A DNA stretch of 64,000 nt from the NCBI GenBank assembly GCA_032718475.1, contig JAUCBJ010007449.1, positions 18,181 to 82,180 on the forward strand. The letters run 5' to 3'. How positions within the stretch are numbered: position 1 is the stretch's first letter; every line of letters begins with the position of its first letter. Made by a program: the position numbers and the translations under genes. This document shows positions 48,249 through 58,029 of this stretch, piece by piece. The notes below the pieces were generated by a model, which was not told where the DNA came from, searched no databases, and worked only from the letters and a program-made list of their open reading frames with translations. Source of the stretch: Nemertoderma westbladi (Eukaryota > Xenacoelomorpha > Nemertodermatida > Nemertodermatidae).

Positions 48249-48653
48249 TTATAGTCCTATATGTGGGTCCCTCTGTAGAGTTTCCTCCATTGCCGGTACC
48301 TGTAAATGGTTGTTTATAGGCCTAACTTCTACCGGTCTTTGTGTTGGTATATTGAAGTGAAGCGTGTCATCAACATCATTCTCCCAATTTTTGCTAGAGG
48401 GTGAGCTTCCCGATATTTGCGGTTGTATCTTTATAACAAGAGAGAAATCTTTTGAAATTTCAACCTTTGTAGGCGATAAAGGTAGACCTACTCCATATTC
48501 TACCGAAGTAAACCCAATCTCAAATTTTTTGTTTATATATCGCAACTCCATCTCAGCAATATTGGATGCTGCGAGATATGTTTCGTCGCTTGATTGTAAT
48601 TCGATTTTGATACAACTTTTCAACTCACGGTTATTGAAAAAGGCGAATGTCAT
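48249..48653 (-). CDS. Uncertain ORF, 134 aa
   Basis: Starts at an ATG (48653) and ends at 48249. Contains FEIGFTSVEYGVGLPLSPTK and an acidic Ser/Pro-rich tail. No recognised family. It is colinear with the leftward arm, which makes it plausible, but the surrounding DNA looks host-like and there is no supporting signature. Confidence 0.3.
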   Translation of the reverse strand: MTFAFFNNRELKSCIKIELQSSDETYLAASNIAEMELRYINKKFEIGFTSVEYGVGLPLSPTKVEISKDFSLVIKIQPQISGSSPSSKNWENDVDDTLHFNIPTQRPVEVRPINNHLQVPAMEETLQRDPHIGL

Positions 48654-48766
48654 CTTCGAGTTGAGGTAAGTTGTCGTCGTCGTCGTAACTAGGTACCGGA
48701 AAGAATATCTTTAAATTGAATAGGTAGGCCTACTGATATTTTTTTTTCTTCTTTTGTTTAACAAAA

Positions 48767-48994
48767 TTATAGTTCACTGTCAGAAAAATTGAGTTTATAT
48801 ATATTTTTGTAGAGGGTCGCAGATGTGTACATTACAAAATTCTCATAGTTAACAAAATGCACAACATAAACCTTTCCCATGCGGATTAGCGATATATGCT
48901 CTGGTCGTTGTTCTATTCTGAATGTAGGGAGATGCATAGCCAATGTTTTAATGATATGTACCTGTATACAGACTAGTAACAGGTAGGAGGGCAT
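48767..48994 (-). CDS. Uncertain ORF, 75 aa
   Basis: ATG at 48994; no recognised features beyond a hydrophobic start (SYLLLVCIQVHII). It could be an upstream piece of the 134-aa ORF if spliced or frame-broken. Weak support. Confidence 0.2.
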   Translation of the reverse strand: MPSYLLLVCIQVHIIKTLAMHLPTFRIEQRPEHISLIRMGKVYVVHFVNYENFVMYTSATLYKNIYKLNFSDSEL

Positions 48995-49342
48995 CGTCTT
49001 TGACTATGAATACCAGCACATAGCCCTAATCTTTTCTCACCGAGCTTAGCGTTGCCCACCGCACTCACGCACACTCATAAGTAACAGATGCACTATTGTA
49101 ACTCACTCATGAGCAACAATGCCAAGTTAGCTAGCTAGCTAGCTACAGCCCCTGAGTATACTATGCCTACTTGAGTGTTACAAGCAGCAATCGCTCTACC
49201 GAAGTTAATTTCCCCTCAAACTAGTTGTTGATTTTAAAAAAAAAATATTCATAATTTTTTTCCAACCAATTTAATATATATATATTTTACAGTAAAAATC
49301 TCCACCGCCAAACAGCAACAACAACAATAAATTTCACTCACA

Positions 49343-51454
49343 CTAATTATATTTTACAACAAAAACCCTCGCCCCAATCAATAATAAATTATTAACCAGT
49401 TTGATGAATATAGGGTAATATATATGAAATTTAAACGGGGAACACATTAACCCTATTAAACCCGGGGGGGGGGGGTCAATATGACCCCGCCCGTGGTTTT
49501 TTTATTATAATTCTGAAACAAAAGCAGTTGGGAATCTGAAATTTTATGACTTTTCCTAAAAATCTATTGTCTTCCTAGTAGTGAAAACCGTTTTCAAAAA
49601 TATTGGGTACTTTTCGAGTTATAGCACCATTTTTTAACCCTACTTTTGGCACTTTTTTTGAGACGTATTTTGAAAATTACATTTCATTAAATATGAATTG
49701 TAACATCTCTATTTTTGATTTACACCGGTTTTTTGGTGTTAGAAATTTGATAGAATTCATATAAATTGATTTAGAAATTTCAAACTTGTTTTTTTCGGTG
49801 GGTGCCAAATTTTGGTGCCAGCACCAAATTTCGAAATAAGTCAATTTTGTAAATTGATCGTTTGAAACTTGTTTTTTACGCAATTGGGGTTTTTTGGGTT
49901 TCTGGATTCGATGAAATATATACGAGTTGCACCAAGCGTATCAAACTTGTATTATTCTGTGCTGTGTGCAAATTTTGGTGCTAGCACGAAATTTTGAAAA
50001 TCCATTCAATAGATAAAATTGCTTGTGACAATTTATTTCTTGCGTTTTAGAGGTTTATGGCTGTTCTGAATTTAATGGAAAATATAATTATCGATCTAGA
50101 CATCTCAAACTTGTATTTTTCGGATGTGGGTGCAAAATTTGGTGCTAGCACCAAATTTTGAAAACCATCAAATATATCAATTGATTGTGTCACCTTGTTT
50201 CTTGCGTTATACGGGTTTGTGATGGTTCTGAATTCAATGGAATCAGTAAAAATTTCATAAGAGTTCTCAAACTTGTATTTTTCGCCGGTGGGTGAAAATT
50301 GTTGTGCCAGCACCAAATTTTGGAAAATATGCAAATTGATAAGTAGATAGTATCACCTTGTTTCTTGCGTTATACGGGTTTATGAGGGTCCTGAATCCGA
50401 TGGAATCAATAAAAACAGCACTGGACATCGCAAACTTGTACTTTTTGGTGATGGGTACGAAATTTGGTGCTAGCACCAAAATTTGCCAAATTACGCCGAA
50501 AAATACAAGTAGCAATGATCTGGCATATTAGAAATGTATTCCATTAGAATCAGCGCCCTCGAAAACCTGAAAATGTGAATTTATAGCATCGTATAAGTGA
50601 ATTACAAATTTTGTGTTCTAACTGAAAAGTGCTGGTTACTTGTTTTTTTCATTTTTTTCCTACGCAGAGAGGACTAAACAGCCATTTATAGTAATCATAT
50701 CATTTTTTAATGTTTTCCAATGTATTTTGCACCCCAGAAAACCTGTATTGAAAAATAATTAGCCGAATATGTAACTTTCAAATTTGGTGAAAATTGTGCA
50801 CTACTTGTAATTTTGGTGCTGCAATATAACCACCCCAGTACATTTTTTCGAAAATTTTTTTTTTCGGTCGGATCCAGACAAGTGATACCTACGTACAAAC
50901 AAAAAATCAGACGTTTTCGTAAATATTTGTAGATTTTAGAGGGGGGGGTCAATATGACCCCTCCCCGGTATAGCCGGTATATATATTTTATAGCCCGGTA
51001 CTAATAGGGTTAATGTACATTTACCAGTGTAGAAACAGCAAACAACAACATTATTATTTATTCTGACTTTACAGTTATTGAATATTTCAGGTTCATATAT
51101 AACTTGAAGTAGCACATTATCAAAGACAACATAAAACCCGGTATTGTTTATCAATAACCTATAGACTACAGACTTACTACTAAAAATATAAGTACATAAA
51201 TTAACAGATTTTAAAATCAAATTAATACTAGTTTTATCAAATATATGCTTTTTTACTTTTTGGAAATTATACTTACTGCCTAATAATGTAATACGACCAT
51301 TTTTAAATATTAATAATGTAGCACCAAATATCTTATATATAAACTGATTTGGTTTGAGTATGTGTTTACCAGATAATTGATTTTTTAATTCTTTAAAATT
51401 AATCGCTAACACTTGCTGGCAACTTATATTTTTATTTACTATTTGATAATTCAT
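49343..51454 (-). pseudogene. TBP-like gene split by a piggyBac-type element
   Basis: From the ATG at 51454 (overlapping the end of PolB by about 23 bases) the frame encodes about 147 residues resembling the TATA-box-binding protein core, a two-repeat saddle. NYQIVNKNISC parallels the first strand, ATLLIFKNGRITLLGSK the ALIF-SSGK-TGAK motif of repeat 1, and VIYEPEIFNNCKVR the YEPELFPGLIYR of repeat 2. CCFYTGKCT then begins the second TGK turn. At that point a 1559-bp piggyBac-type element inserts at TTAA. Beyond it the same frame resumes for about 35 codons to a stop at 49343-49345. TBP nucleates transcription at TATA boxes. A Polinton copy could direct element-specific transcription, but that is inference. 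It is disrupted here. Confidence 0.65.
49447..51013. mobile_element. Non-autonomous piggyBac-type element, copy 3 (1559 bp)
   Basis: Flanked by TTAA at 49447-49450 and 51010-51013, with TIRs and five internal units as in copy 2, to which it is very similar. It is inserted in the TBP-like gene of the Polinton, so it arrived after the Polinton did or was carried in with it. Confidence 0.9.
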
Positions 51455-54106
51455 CATCAATACCATCGTCTTTTGGTTCTTCATAAATTGGTATATTTGA
51501 TATTTTTATAGGTTTTTTGAGGTTTGTTTTATAGTGCCCCCAAGGAAGCGAATGATTTTTATTAACCCAATAAAGTTTATCGTCAAAGCTACTGAGTGTA
51601 AATTTATTTTGCTTTAAGGTATAAATACGATGTAATTTAGATTGAAATCTGTGTATGTTTTTTTTTATTTCTTCATTTGAGTTATATGCTTTTAAATATT
51701 CTTCATGTGTAATATTCGTTTCGACAACAGCTCTTGTAATACCTTTTGCTCTACGAATATTTTTATTATTCCATTCCAAAATTGAATATAATTTTGGTCT
51801 TAAAAATACTGCTTGTTTAATTTCACGTGAGGCTAGTTCGTCTTTACAGTAATAGAGTCTGGATTTATTTTTATCGCTGTAGAGGGGGTGATCCTTAGGG
51901 TAATTGGAAGTATCTAAAATATTATTTTTAATTAATGCTTTTAAAAAATTATTCTGCGATGTCAGTCAGTGTCTGATGCGGCAATTTCAATACGACAATT
52001 TAATTCTTTCTCAATAGGTAGCAATTTATTGTAATACAGCTCATACATATCCAATTTAGCCAAGTCCAACACAGCGCTACCAATAAATATAGGCTTATCG
52101 AGAGTTACAGAGTCTTTCACTAATAATTGTCCCGATAATGTATTATTGTATATTATAAATTGTTCATGATTAATACGATTTACCAATTGATCACATTTAT
52201 CGTTGCTATTTGCGATACGAAAGTTACATCGGTCTCGTATCCTCTCTATTGATTTGCCAAACAGTGAATTATTGAGCAATTTCGCGACAGCAGTTTCAAT
52301 GTAACTTTTTGCTAGGCGCCTTTGATTAATATTAAAATCTATGTAATTTTTAAATACAAATTCTTTTTGAAAAGAATATAATTTATGTAGTTTAGTAACA
52401 ATTAATCCATGTTTTATATAAAATTTTAACAGTTTCAAATGTAAATGATAAAACTCTTTATCAAATTGCGTCAGCAAGAGTTTTGGTGTAGACATCCTAT
52501 ATTTACGGGAGGTACCTCTTTGTTTCGATAAATTATTAAATTGTTCCCGCATATAAGGCAAAAGCATTGTTTCATTTATACTTAAATGCTCTGGGGCTAA
52601 CGGTAATTGTAATGTTTGATCGTGAATAGCCTTGGGATAATTTAAATCACATATTAAAAAATATCCAGTAGATCCATCAATGTCTAAATCTACCAAGTAC
52701 TCGATTAGTTTTTCTGGAATTGCATTCTCTAAATGTTTAATACTTACTTCTTTGAATTGCGAGGTGGGTAGTTTTTTACTTAAATTCCCAGAATATAAAG
52801 AGTTGAAATCAATATTAAAAATATGGCATTCTTCCTTAGTAGAATCATATGTACTTGTTCCAGGTATATTTGATTCTATATAATGCTTTCGACAAAATGA
52901 AACACCACCCCTAATTGATTTTTCAAAATCTCTATATGTTTGATAATCCTTTATTAATTCTATTTTACATTTATTATATTTTAGCGCGCAATCATAGGTA
53001 AATGACGCAATACTACAGTAAAAAACCACTTCTAAATCGTAATTTTGTTTACAAACATTCCTAAAATTCTCAAATATATCAGCAAGCAAACAAACATCGA
53101 GTTTTAAATAGGCTAAAAGATAAACTTTGAGATTCACACAGTCGAATTCTACCCATGATAATCCTGCAAACCTATAATCTTCAATTGTGCATGTTTTTTG
53201 TGTTAAGTTACTAAAAAAATTATTTATAGACGGCAAACCAGTATCATTAAATTTATTAATATCTGTCAAGTACTCGTATGGAAATACTCCTTTCCGTTTA
53301 ATTGTTGAGTTATTCAAGTTTGGATAAAAATATTTCATTTCTTGTAGAGTAATAGGTAAAATTGAGCTTATATCATGACTCGCTACATCCTTTGTTGAAC
53401 ACTCAACTAAATTACTTAGGGAAAAGCTTAAAAATTGATATGTGTCTAAGAAACGTAACTCAATTTTTTTAGAAGTGTTTTTAATTGGGATAAACGCACT
53501 CAGTGAAATATATCGTTCTGTATTTCTCGGTATAACCTTTATATCCCAATCGGTGTATTTCTTATCTCTAAATCCGGTTTGTAATATACAATGTATATCG
53601 TAATTACTGGAATTGTGCCCGCAAAGTACATACAGGTATCGTTTCAATGATAAACTTCGGTTACAACTATTACAGGCTGCTGCAATATATTTACCTGTAA
53701 TATGTGAATGATGTCTGTTTTTCCCAACATTATTATTTAAAGTAACATTACAATAGAAACAAAATTTTGCCTGTTCAAAATTTACAAAATCAATATTAGT
53801 AAATGACATAGTTTTATGAGTGTATATGTCTGACCAACAACATAATTCAGTTAAATCAAAATATAATGAATCTAAGAAATCTTGAATACAATTATTATTA
53901 TTATTTGACTTTATGAATGTTTTCAAATTACATTTTGGGGGGTTAATTAATTCAGTATTGGGAACAATTAAATAACTCGCAGCACACGGTATATGCTCCT
54001 GTATAAATTGATTATTAACTGAAGGTTGTAAGATACATTCTATATCAAAGTAGGTGACAAACAATGGGGATAAGGTTCTATCTAAATTTGTAAAACTAAT
54101 GTGTGT
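51432..54106 (-). pseudogene. Protein-primed DNA polymerase B, exonuclease and polymerase part
   Basis: Following the TGA at 54109-54107 the same frame continues to 51962. Counted from 54064: Exo I FDIEC (6-10), a zinc cluster (C102/C105, HHSH, C131/C134), Exo II GHNSSNYDIH (149-158), Exo III YLKLDVCLLADIF (319-331), polymerase motif A IDFNSLYSGN (418-427), motif B KLLNNSLFGKSIE (595-607) and motif C DTD (698-700). Directly after DTD the frame stops at a TGA. The C-terminal part (NYPKDHPLYS, RRAKGITRAVV, FDDKLYWVNK) resumes in another frame to 51432. These are the hallmarks of Polinton PolB, which replicates linear DNA from a protein primer. This copy cannot make an intact enzyme. Confidence 0.9.
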
Positions 54107-55471
54107 TCATTTTTTATTAGGTAGTTTCTCTCGTTGACTTCTTCCTTGGTAGCATGCAAGACGGTGTTGTTGGAGAACTTCCGATTGAAAAAAATGAGCC
54201 AAACTCCTTTCACAATATTTCCTATTCCCGATATGAAGAGCTCTCGTATTCAGCAATCGATTCAAGTTAGTTATGCAAACATAATGATTCGGTTTAGGTA
54301 CATTGTTATTTTTTACTACAAGTAATATATTTAATAACTCTTTATCGGGTGTAATTTTACTAAACGGTGGTTGTCTTAATATAGATACGGGGGCGCGTTT
54401 GTTGTCGTTATTCCAACATAGTAAATTAATTATATATTTTGAATTTTGTTTTTCAAAAAGTTTAATCGCTAACTGCCACTCTGTTGGATAATCTTTGTTC
54501 CCGTTGTCAAAAATGAAATGACTCATATAATTTTTGTACGATGAAGTACGGTTTTTGTGATCTTTCACTTTGCTACTAAATTTTGCGGCTATAATAGCCC
54601 ATTTGAAACAGTCATTATCTACCGTTTGAATATTTATTGTACATTTTTTAGCTGATAGAGCCTTAGGTAATTCCATATATCCATGCCCCTTATATAGTAA
54701 CGACCTACACTTAGATTCAGCTAATTTAATTTCAACCCTTAATAAAGATTTAATACGCCATCCCGAACCACGTGTGTTAAAGATGGCTATTTTTTGTAAT
54801 ATATTTTCCACAACATACTCAAACCATGTGTCAAAACTTTGCGGCGAATCTACAGTATTAATAGCACGACCGGAAGAATTAAAATAAAAGGTTTCCAATT
54901 GCTCGCCTTCTGAAAAATGTGATCTGTACATTAATACATTTAGACCTAACCACAGTCTAAGAACATTCATTTCTTTCAATCTATCTAATATTAACTGAAG
55001 AATATTACCTCGAATTTGTGCTAATGCTGTTTCTACATCGGGATAATCTCTAGAAGTTGGGAGGTCGTGGACATAAATTTCAAGACGATTATCGTGAGCT
55101 TCTTGTTCCCGCGTAAAAATTGTTGCGCTTGTACCAAGAGCCACCCTTAAGTTTTTTCTGGATATTATATTTTTATGTTGCGGAAATTTACGCTTTCTTG
55201 TGTAGTAACATTTCAAGTGACAGTCGTGTCGTATATAATTCTCATATGTATACTCTTTATTACAGGTAGAACAAGTCAATTGATAGGTGCGGAACTCCAT
55301 TTCTTTACAACCAGTAGTCGATTCATGTCGTTTACAAATTTCGCTGCATGAAGTCACAACATGACACTTAAAACAAGAATAACTTTCAAAATGTGACCGT
55401 AGGTGGTGCAAGTAATTATGTCTAGTTACATTCATATGACAGAATGAACAACATATTGTTATTTTATCCAT
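54107..55471 (-). pseudogene. DNA polymerase B, N-terminal part
   Basis: 454 residues starting at ATG 55471. Paired Cys/His zinc fingers occupy about residues 8-85 (CSFC, HHLRSH, CFKCHVV, CSTCNKEY, CHLKC). The characteristic Polinton PolB N-terminal region follows: GSGWRIKSLLRVEI, an INIQTVDNDCFKWAIIAA block, HYVCITNLNRLL and RKYCERSLAHFF. In this family the region carries the terminal-protein or priming-associated part. The frame ends in TGA at 54109-54107, which is in phase with the exonuclease/polymerase part. One nonsense change therefore splits the gene. Arg is a likely original codon (CGA), judged from the basic surroundings. Confidence 0.85.
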
Positions 55472-55665
55472 GTTGAAGTTTGTTAGTTTGTTTAGATAAA
55501 TAATAATAATAATAATAAAATATGTCCAAAGATTAAAATGAAATGAAATGAAATGTTATTGACTATATCTAAACATTTATATGCTAGTGAGGGAAATAAT
55601 TTTAAACCAATCACCAATCGCTTATGACTATTAGAAACAACAAAGAGTTTAACTTATGATTAGGT

Positions 55666-56730
55666 TTACATATTAGGATAATAATCAGGTTTCCATGGAG
55701 AATTAGTAACAGGCTCTACTAGAGCTGGGTTACTGACAACTTTATGTTTCTTTGCAGGTGATGTGTTGGTAAATTTACTCGATGATCTTGGCTTCCGAGG
55801 TAATATTTCAGGAAAGACCTGTTGTGGTTGAGAGCAACTCTCTTCAACATCCGGATTAGGTGATGGGATCTCTATGAAAGCTTTAGGTTTATCCAAAAGG
55901 ACAAAACCGTCAACATTGGCTTCAATAAGAGAAACGCCATCCATAGCCTCTTTGAGAAAACTAATATGGGCTTTATCATTCAAGTAATGCAACTCGATAG
56001 AATTTCCGCCGGCCCCTACTTCAGTAGAATTATCGGTGTTGGTGATAATAATTTTTTTATTATTGGTTTTAATCATTTTGAGACGGTCTGATAATTGAAT
56101 GATATTTTTATCAAAAAGATGCTTGTCTGTTTCATCGACTTGGTTGTCCCACTCTCGCAACAAAACAGTTAGTTCCTGTTTTGACAAATTGAAACCTGTA
56201 TAATAGTTAAAACCAACACTATCAGCGTATCTGAGGCTGATTTTCCATAAGCCAACATAGTTGGTTCCTTTAAAAGCTGTTACAAATCCAATAAACTCTG
56301 GATTTGATAATTCAATGTAGAACTGTTCGCTAATAATCTCTAGCGGTGGAGAGAGAAATTGCAATAATTTCCCTCTGTATTGAATTAGAACTTCAGTAAA
56401 AGCTTTGTTGAGAACTTTACATTTGCCTTGTTTCTGAACGTAAACATCACCCGATGTGGGGTTGATGGAAATATTCAAATTTCCCCGCGCAAAACGAAGA
56501 GTTGGATATATCCTACCTGGTATAATTGCTGGTCTGGATTGATGTTGGTTGTTGTTGGTTGTTTCTAGAATGTCTAACAAATAGCGGGTATCTTGATGGG
56601 AAAAACAAATTGATTCGTTGTCCTCCTGAGATTCCACAATAAAATACTTGCTGTGAACGACGGTACAAGTATATTTATTATAAGTAAATTTCCAGCTATT
56701 TGTCGCTCCGGTTTTTTGCGTTAAGGCCAT
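55666..56730 (-). CDS. Unknown Polinton protein, 354 aa, possibly PC4-like
   Basis: First gene of the leftward arm; the ATG at 56730 is preceded by an (ATT)n leader. It has an intact frame. Residues about 130-220 hold strands ending in a Leu-rich helix (GLWKISLRYADS, then GFNLSKQELTVLLREWDNQV). This resembles the shape of PC4-type single-strand DNA-binding domains, in which a short beta-sheet precedes a helix with E-W-x-x-L-like spacing. The C-terminal third is Pro/Ser-rich with a basic PAKKHKVV motif that could be a nuclear signal. The PC4 idea is weak. The gene is probably real but unassigned. Confidence 0.55.
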   Translation of the reverse strand: MALTQKTGATNSWKFTYNKYTCTVVHSKYFIVESQEDNESICFSHQDTRYLLDILETTNNNQHQSRPAIIPGRIYPTLRFARGNLNISINPTSGDVYVQKQGKCKVLNKAFTEVLIQYRGKLLQFLSPPLEIISEQFYIELSNPEFIGFVTAFKGTNYVGLWKISLRYADSVGFNYYTGFNLSKQELTVLLREWDNQVDETDKHLFDKNIIQLSDRLKMIKTNNKKIIITNTDNSTEVGAGGNSIELHYLNDKAHISFLKEAMDGVSLIEANVDGFVLLDKPKAFIEIPSPNPDVEESCSQPQQVFPEILPRKPRSSSKFTNTSPAKKHKVVSNPALVEPVTNSPWKPDYYPNM

Positions 56731-56828
56731 AATAATAATAATAAATACGAAAAATATTACAAGTGATAAATTTTAAACCGTATCGCTGTAATAAATTGAC
56801 ACCATAGTTCTCACTCTAAAATTGTGTT

Positions 56829-56989
56829 TGGTCAGAAGACGACGCCTACGAAAAATGATGCTGAGTTCGACATTAGGTATCGACTCAAAAACAAAAATCG
56901 TGTGAGACACGTAGCTCAGATTTTCGTTTTTAGGTCGATACCCAATGCTGGAATCAGTATCATTTTATGTGGTGTCGTTTTCTGACCAA
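56829..56989. repeat. Long hairpin (70-bp arms) near the right TIR
   Basis: TTGGTCAGAAGACGACGCC begins the left arm, and its imperfect complement ends the right arm at 56989. The loop (about 56900-56919) itself contains GTGTGAGACAC. It lies between the 354-aa gene and the right TIR. It may be a small MITE or a structured element of the Polinton. Confidence 0.65.
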
Positions 56990-57403
56990 CGAATATACAA
57001 CGAGTAAGATAATGTATAAATTATTAAGGAAATAACACAATGTCAGAGTGAGAACAAAAAAAATTAGATATGGTATCAATATATTACCATGAAGATTACA
57101 AGTGATGAATTTTATTAAAAACATTCAGTTATATATAAATTTGTGATGGGGCATAGTCAACGAAGAAGAGATGGGACGTGTCATAATCATCGACGAATAA
57201 GAAAAGAGATGGGGTGCAACGTGGTTGAATGGTTGGTTGGTTACGTGGATAGGAAATATGTGAAAGAATATGAATCATAGGGTTGTGTGTAATAATAATC
57301 AATAATTATTATAAAACCGCACAGTATAATGTTAGTAGTAGTAGCCTCTTTCAATATGGCACAGATGCTGCGGGATCGGTTAGCTTGAGTAACTACTTGG
57401 AAA
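56990..57403. other. Non-coding stretch before the right TIR
   Basis: No ORF or repeat beyond short AT-rich runs. Confidence 0.4.
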
Positions 57404-58023
57404 TGTTCGTATACGTGTAGCTGGAACGTGGCGGAATTTCATGCACATGTATCATACTGAGTGGTTGGTTTGTTGGTTTGGCGACAGCAGTTGAGTAGCT
57501 CTATCAACGGAGGGACGTAAATCGTTGAGTTGGCAATCGATATAATATACTGTAATATAACGACTTGGTATATGCACCGTGTAGATGGCCACGTTATCGT
57601 TTTAGTCACCATATACAGTATGTGGAGGTGGTAGCGTGGTGAAAAGGGGAATAATCGGAGGGTGTATCGCTGTTGGTTGGTTGATCGAATAGCGATGGGT
57701 TGGGGGCTAGCCATGCGTCGAGAAGTTAGGCTACGCAAAGATGAATATGCAATGGATGGTTGTTGCAGCAATGATACGAATCAATACTATCGGTTGGTAG
57801 GTAACAGCTGCCATTGAGTAAGGTGGGCAACGCGAGGTTAGGCTACGCGTAGGTGAATACGCTACGATTGGTTGATGGTAACTACCTCGATGGTGACAGA
57901 TGTAGGCAATTAAACGCCGTAATTTAGCATCGGAATTTGGCATTTTTAATAGTCCTCCGAGATGTAGCCGAGATAGCCCAAGCTAGGGAGGAGTTCGTTG
58001 GGGTCACCTCTTCTTCTACTACT
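57404..58023 (-). repeat. Polinton right terminal inverted repeat (about 620 bp)
   Basis: Mirror of 37296-37895. Its outer end is CCTCTTCTTCTACTACT at 58023, immediately followed by TATACT. Confidence 0.9.
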
Positions 58024-58029
58024 TATACT
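58024..58029. repeat. Polinton 6-bp target-site duplication, right
   Basis: TATACT, identical to 37290-37295. Confidence 0.95.
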
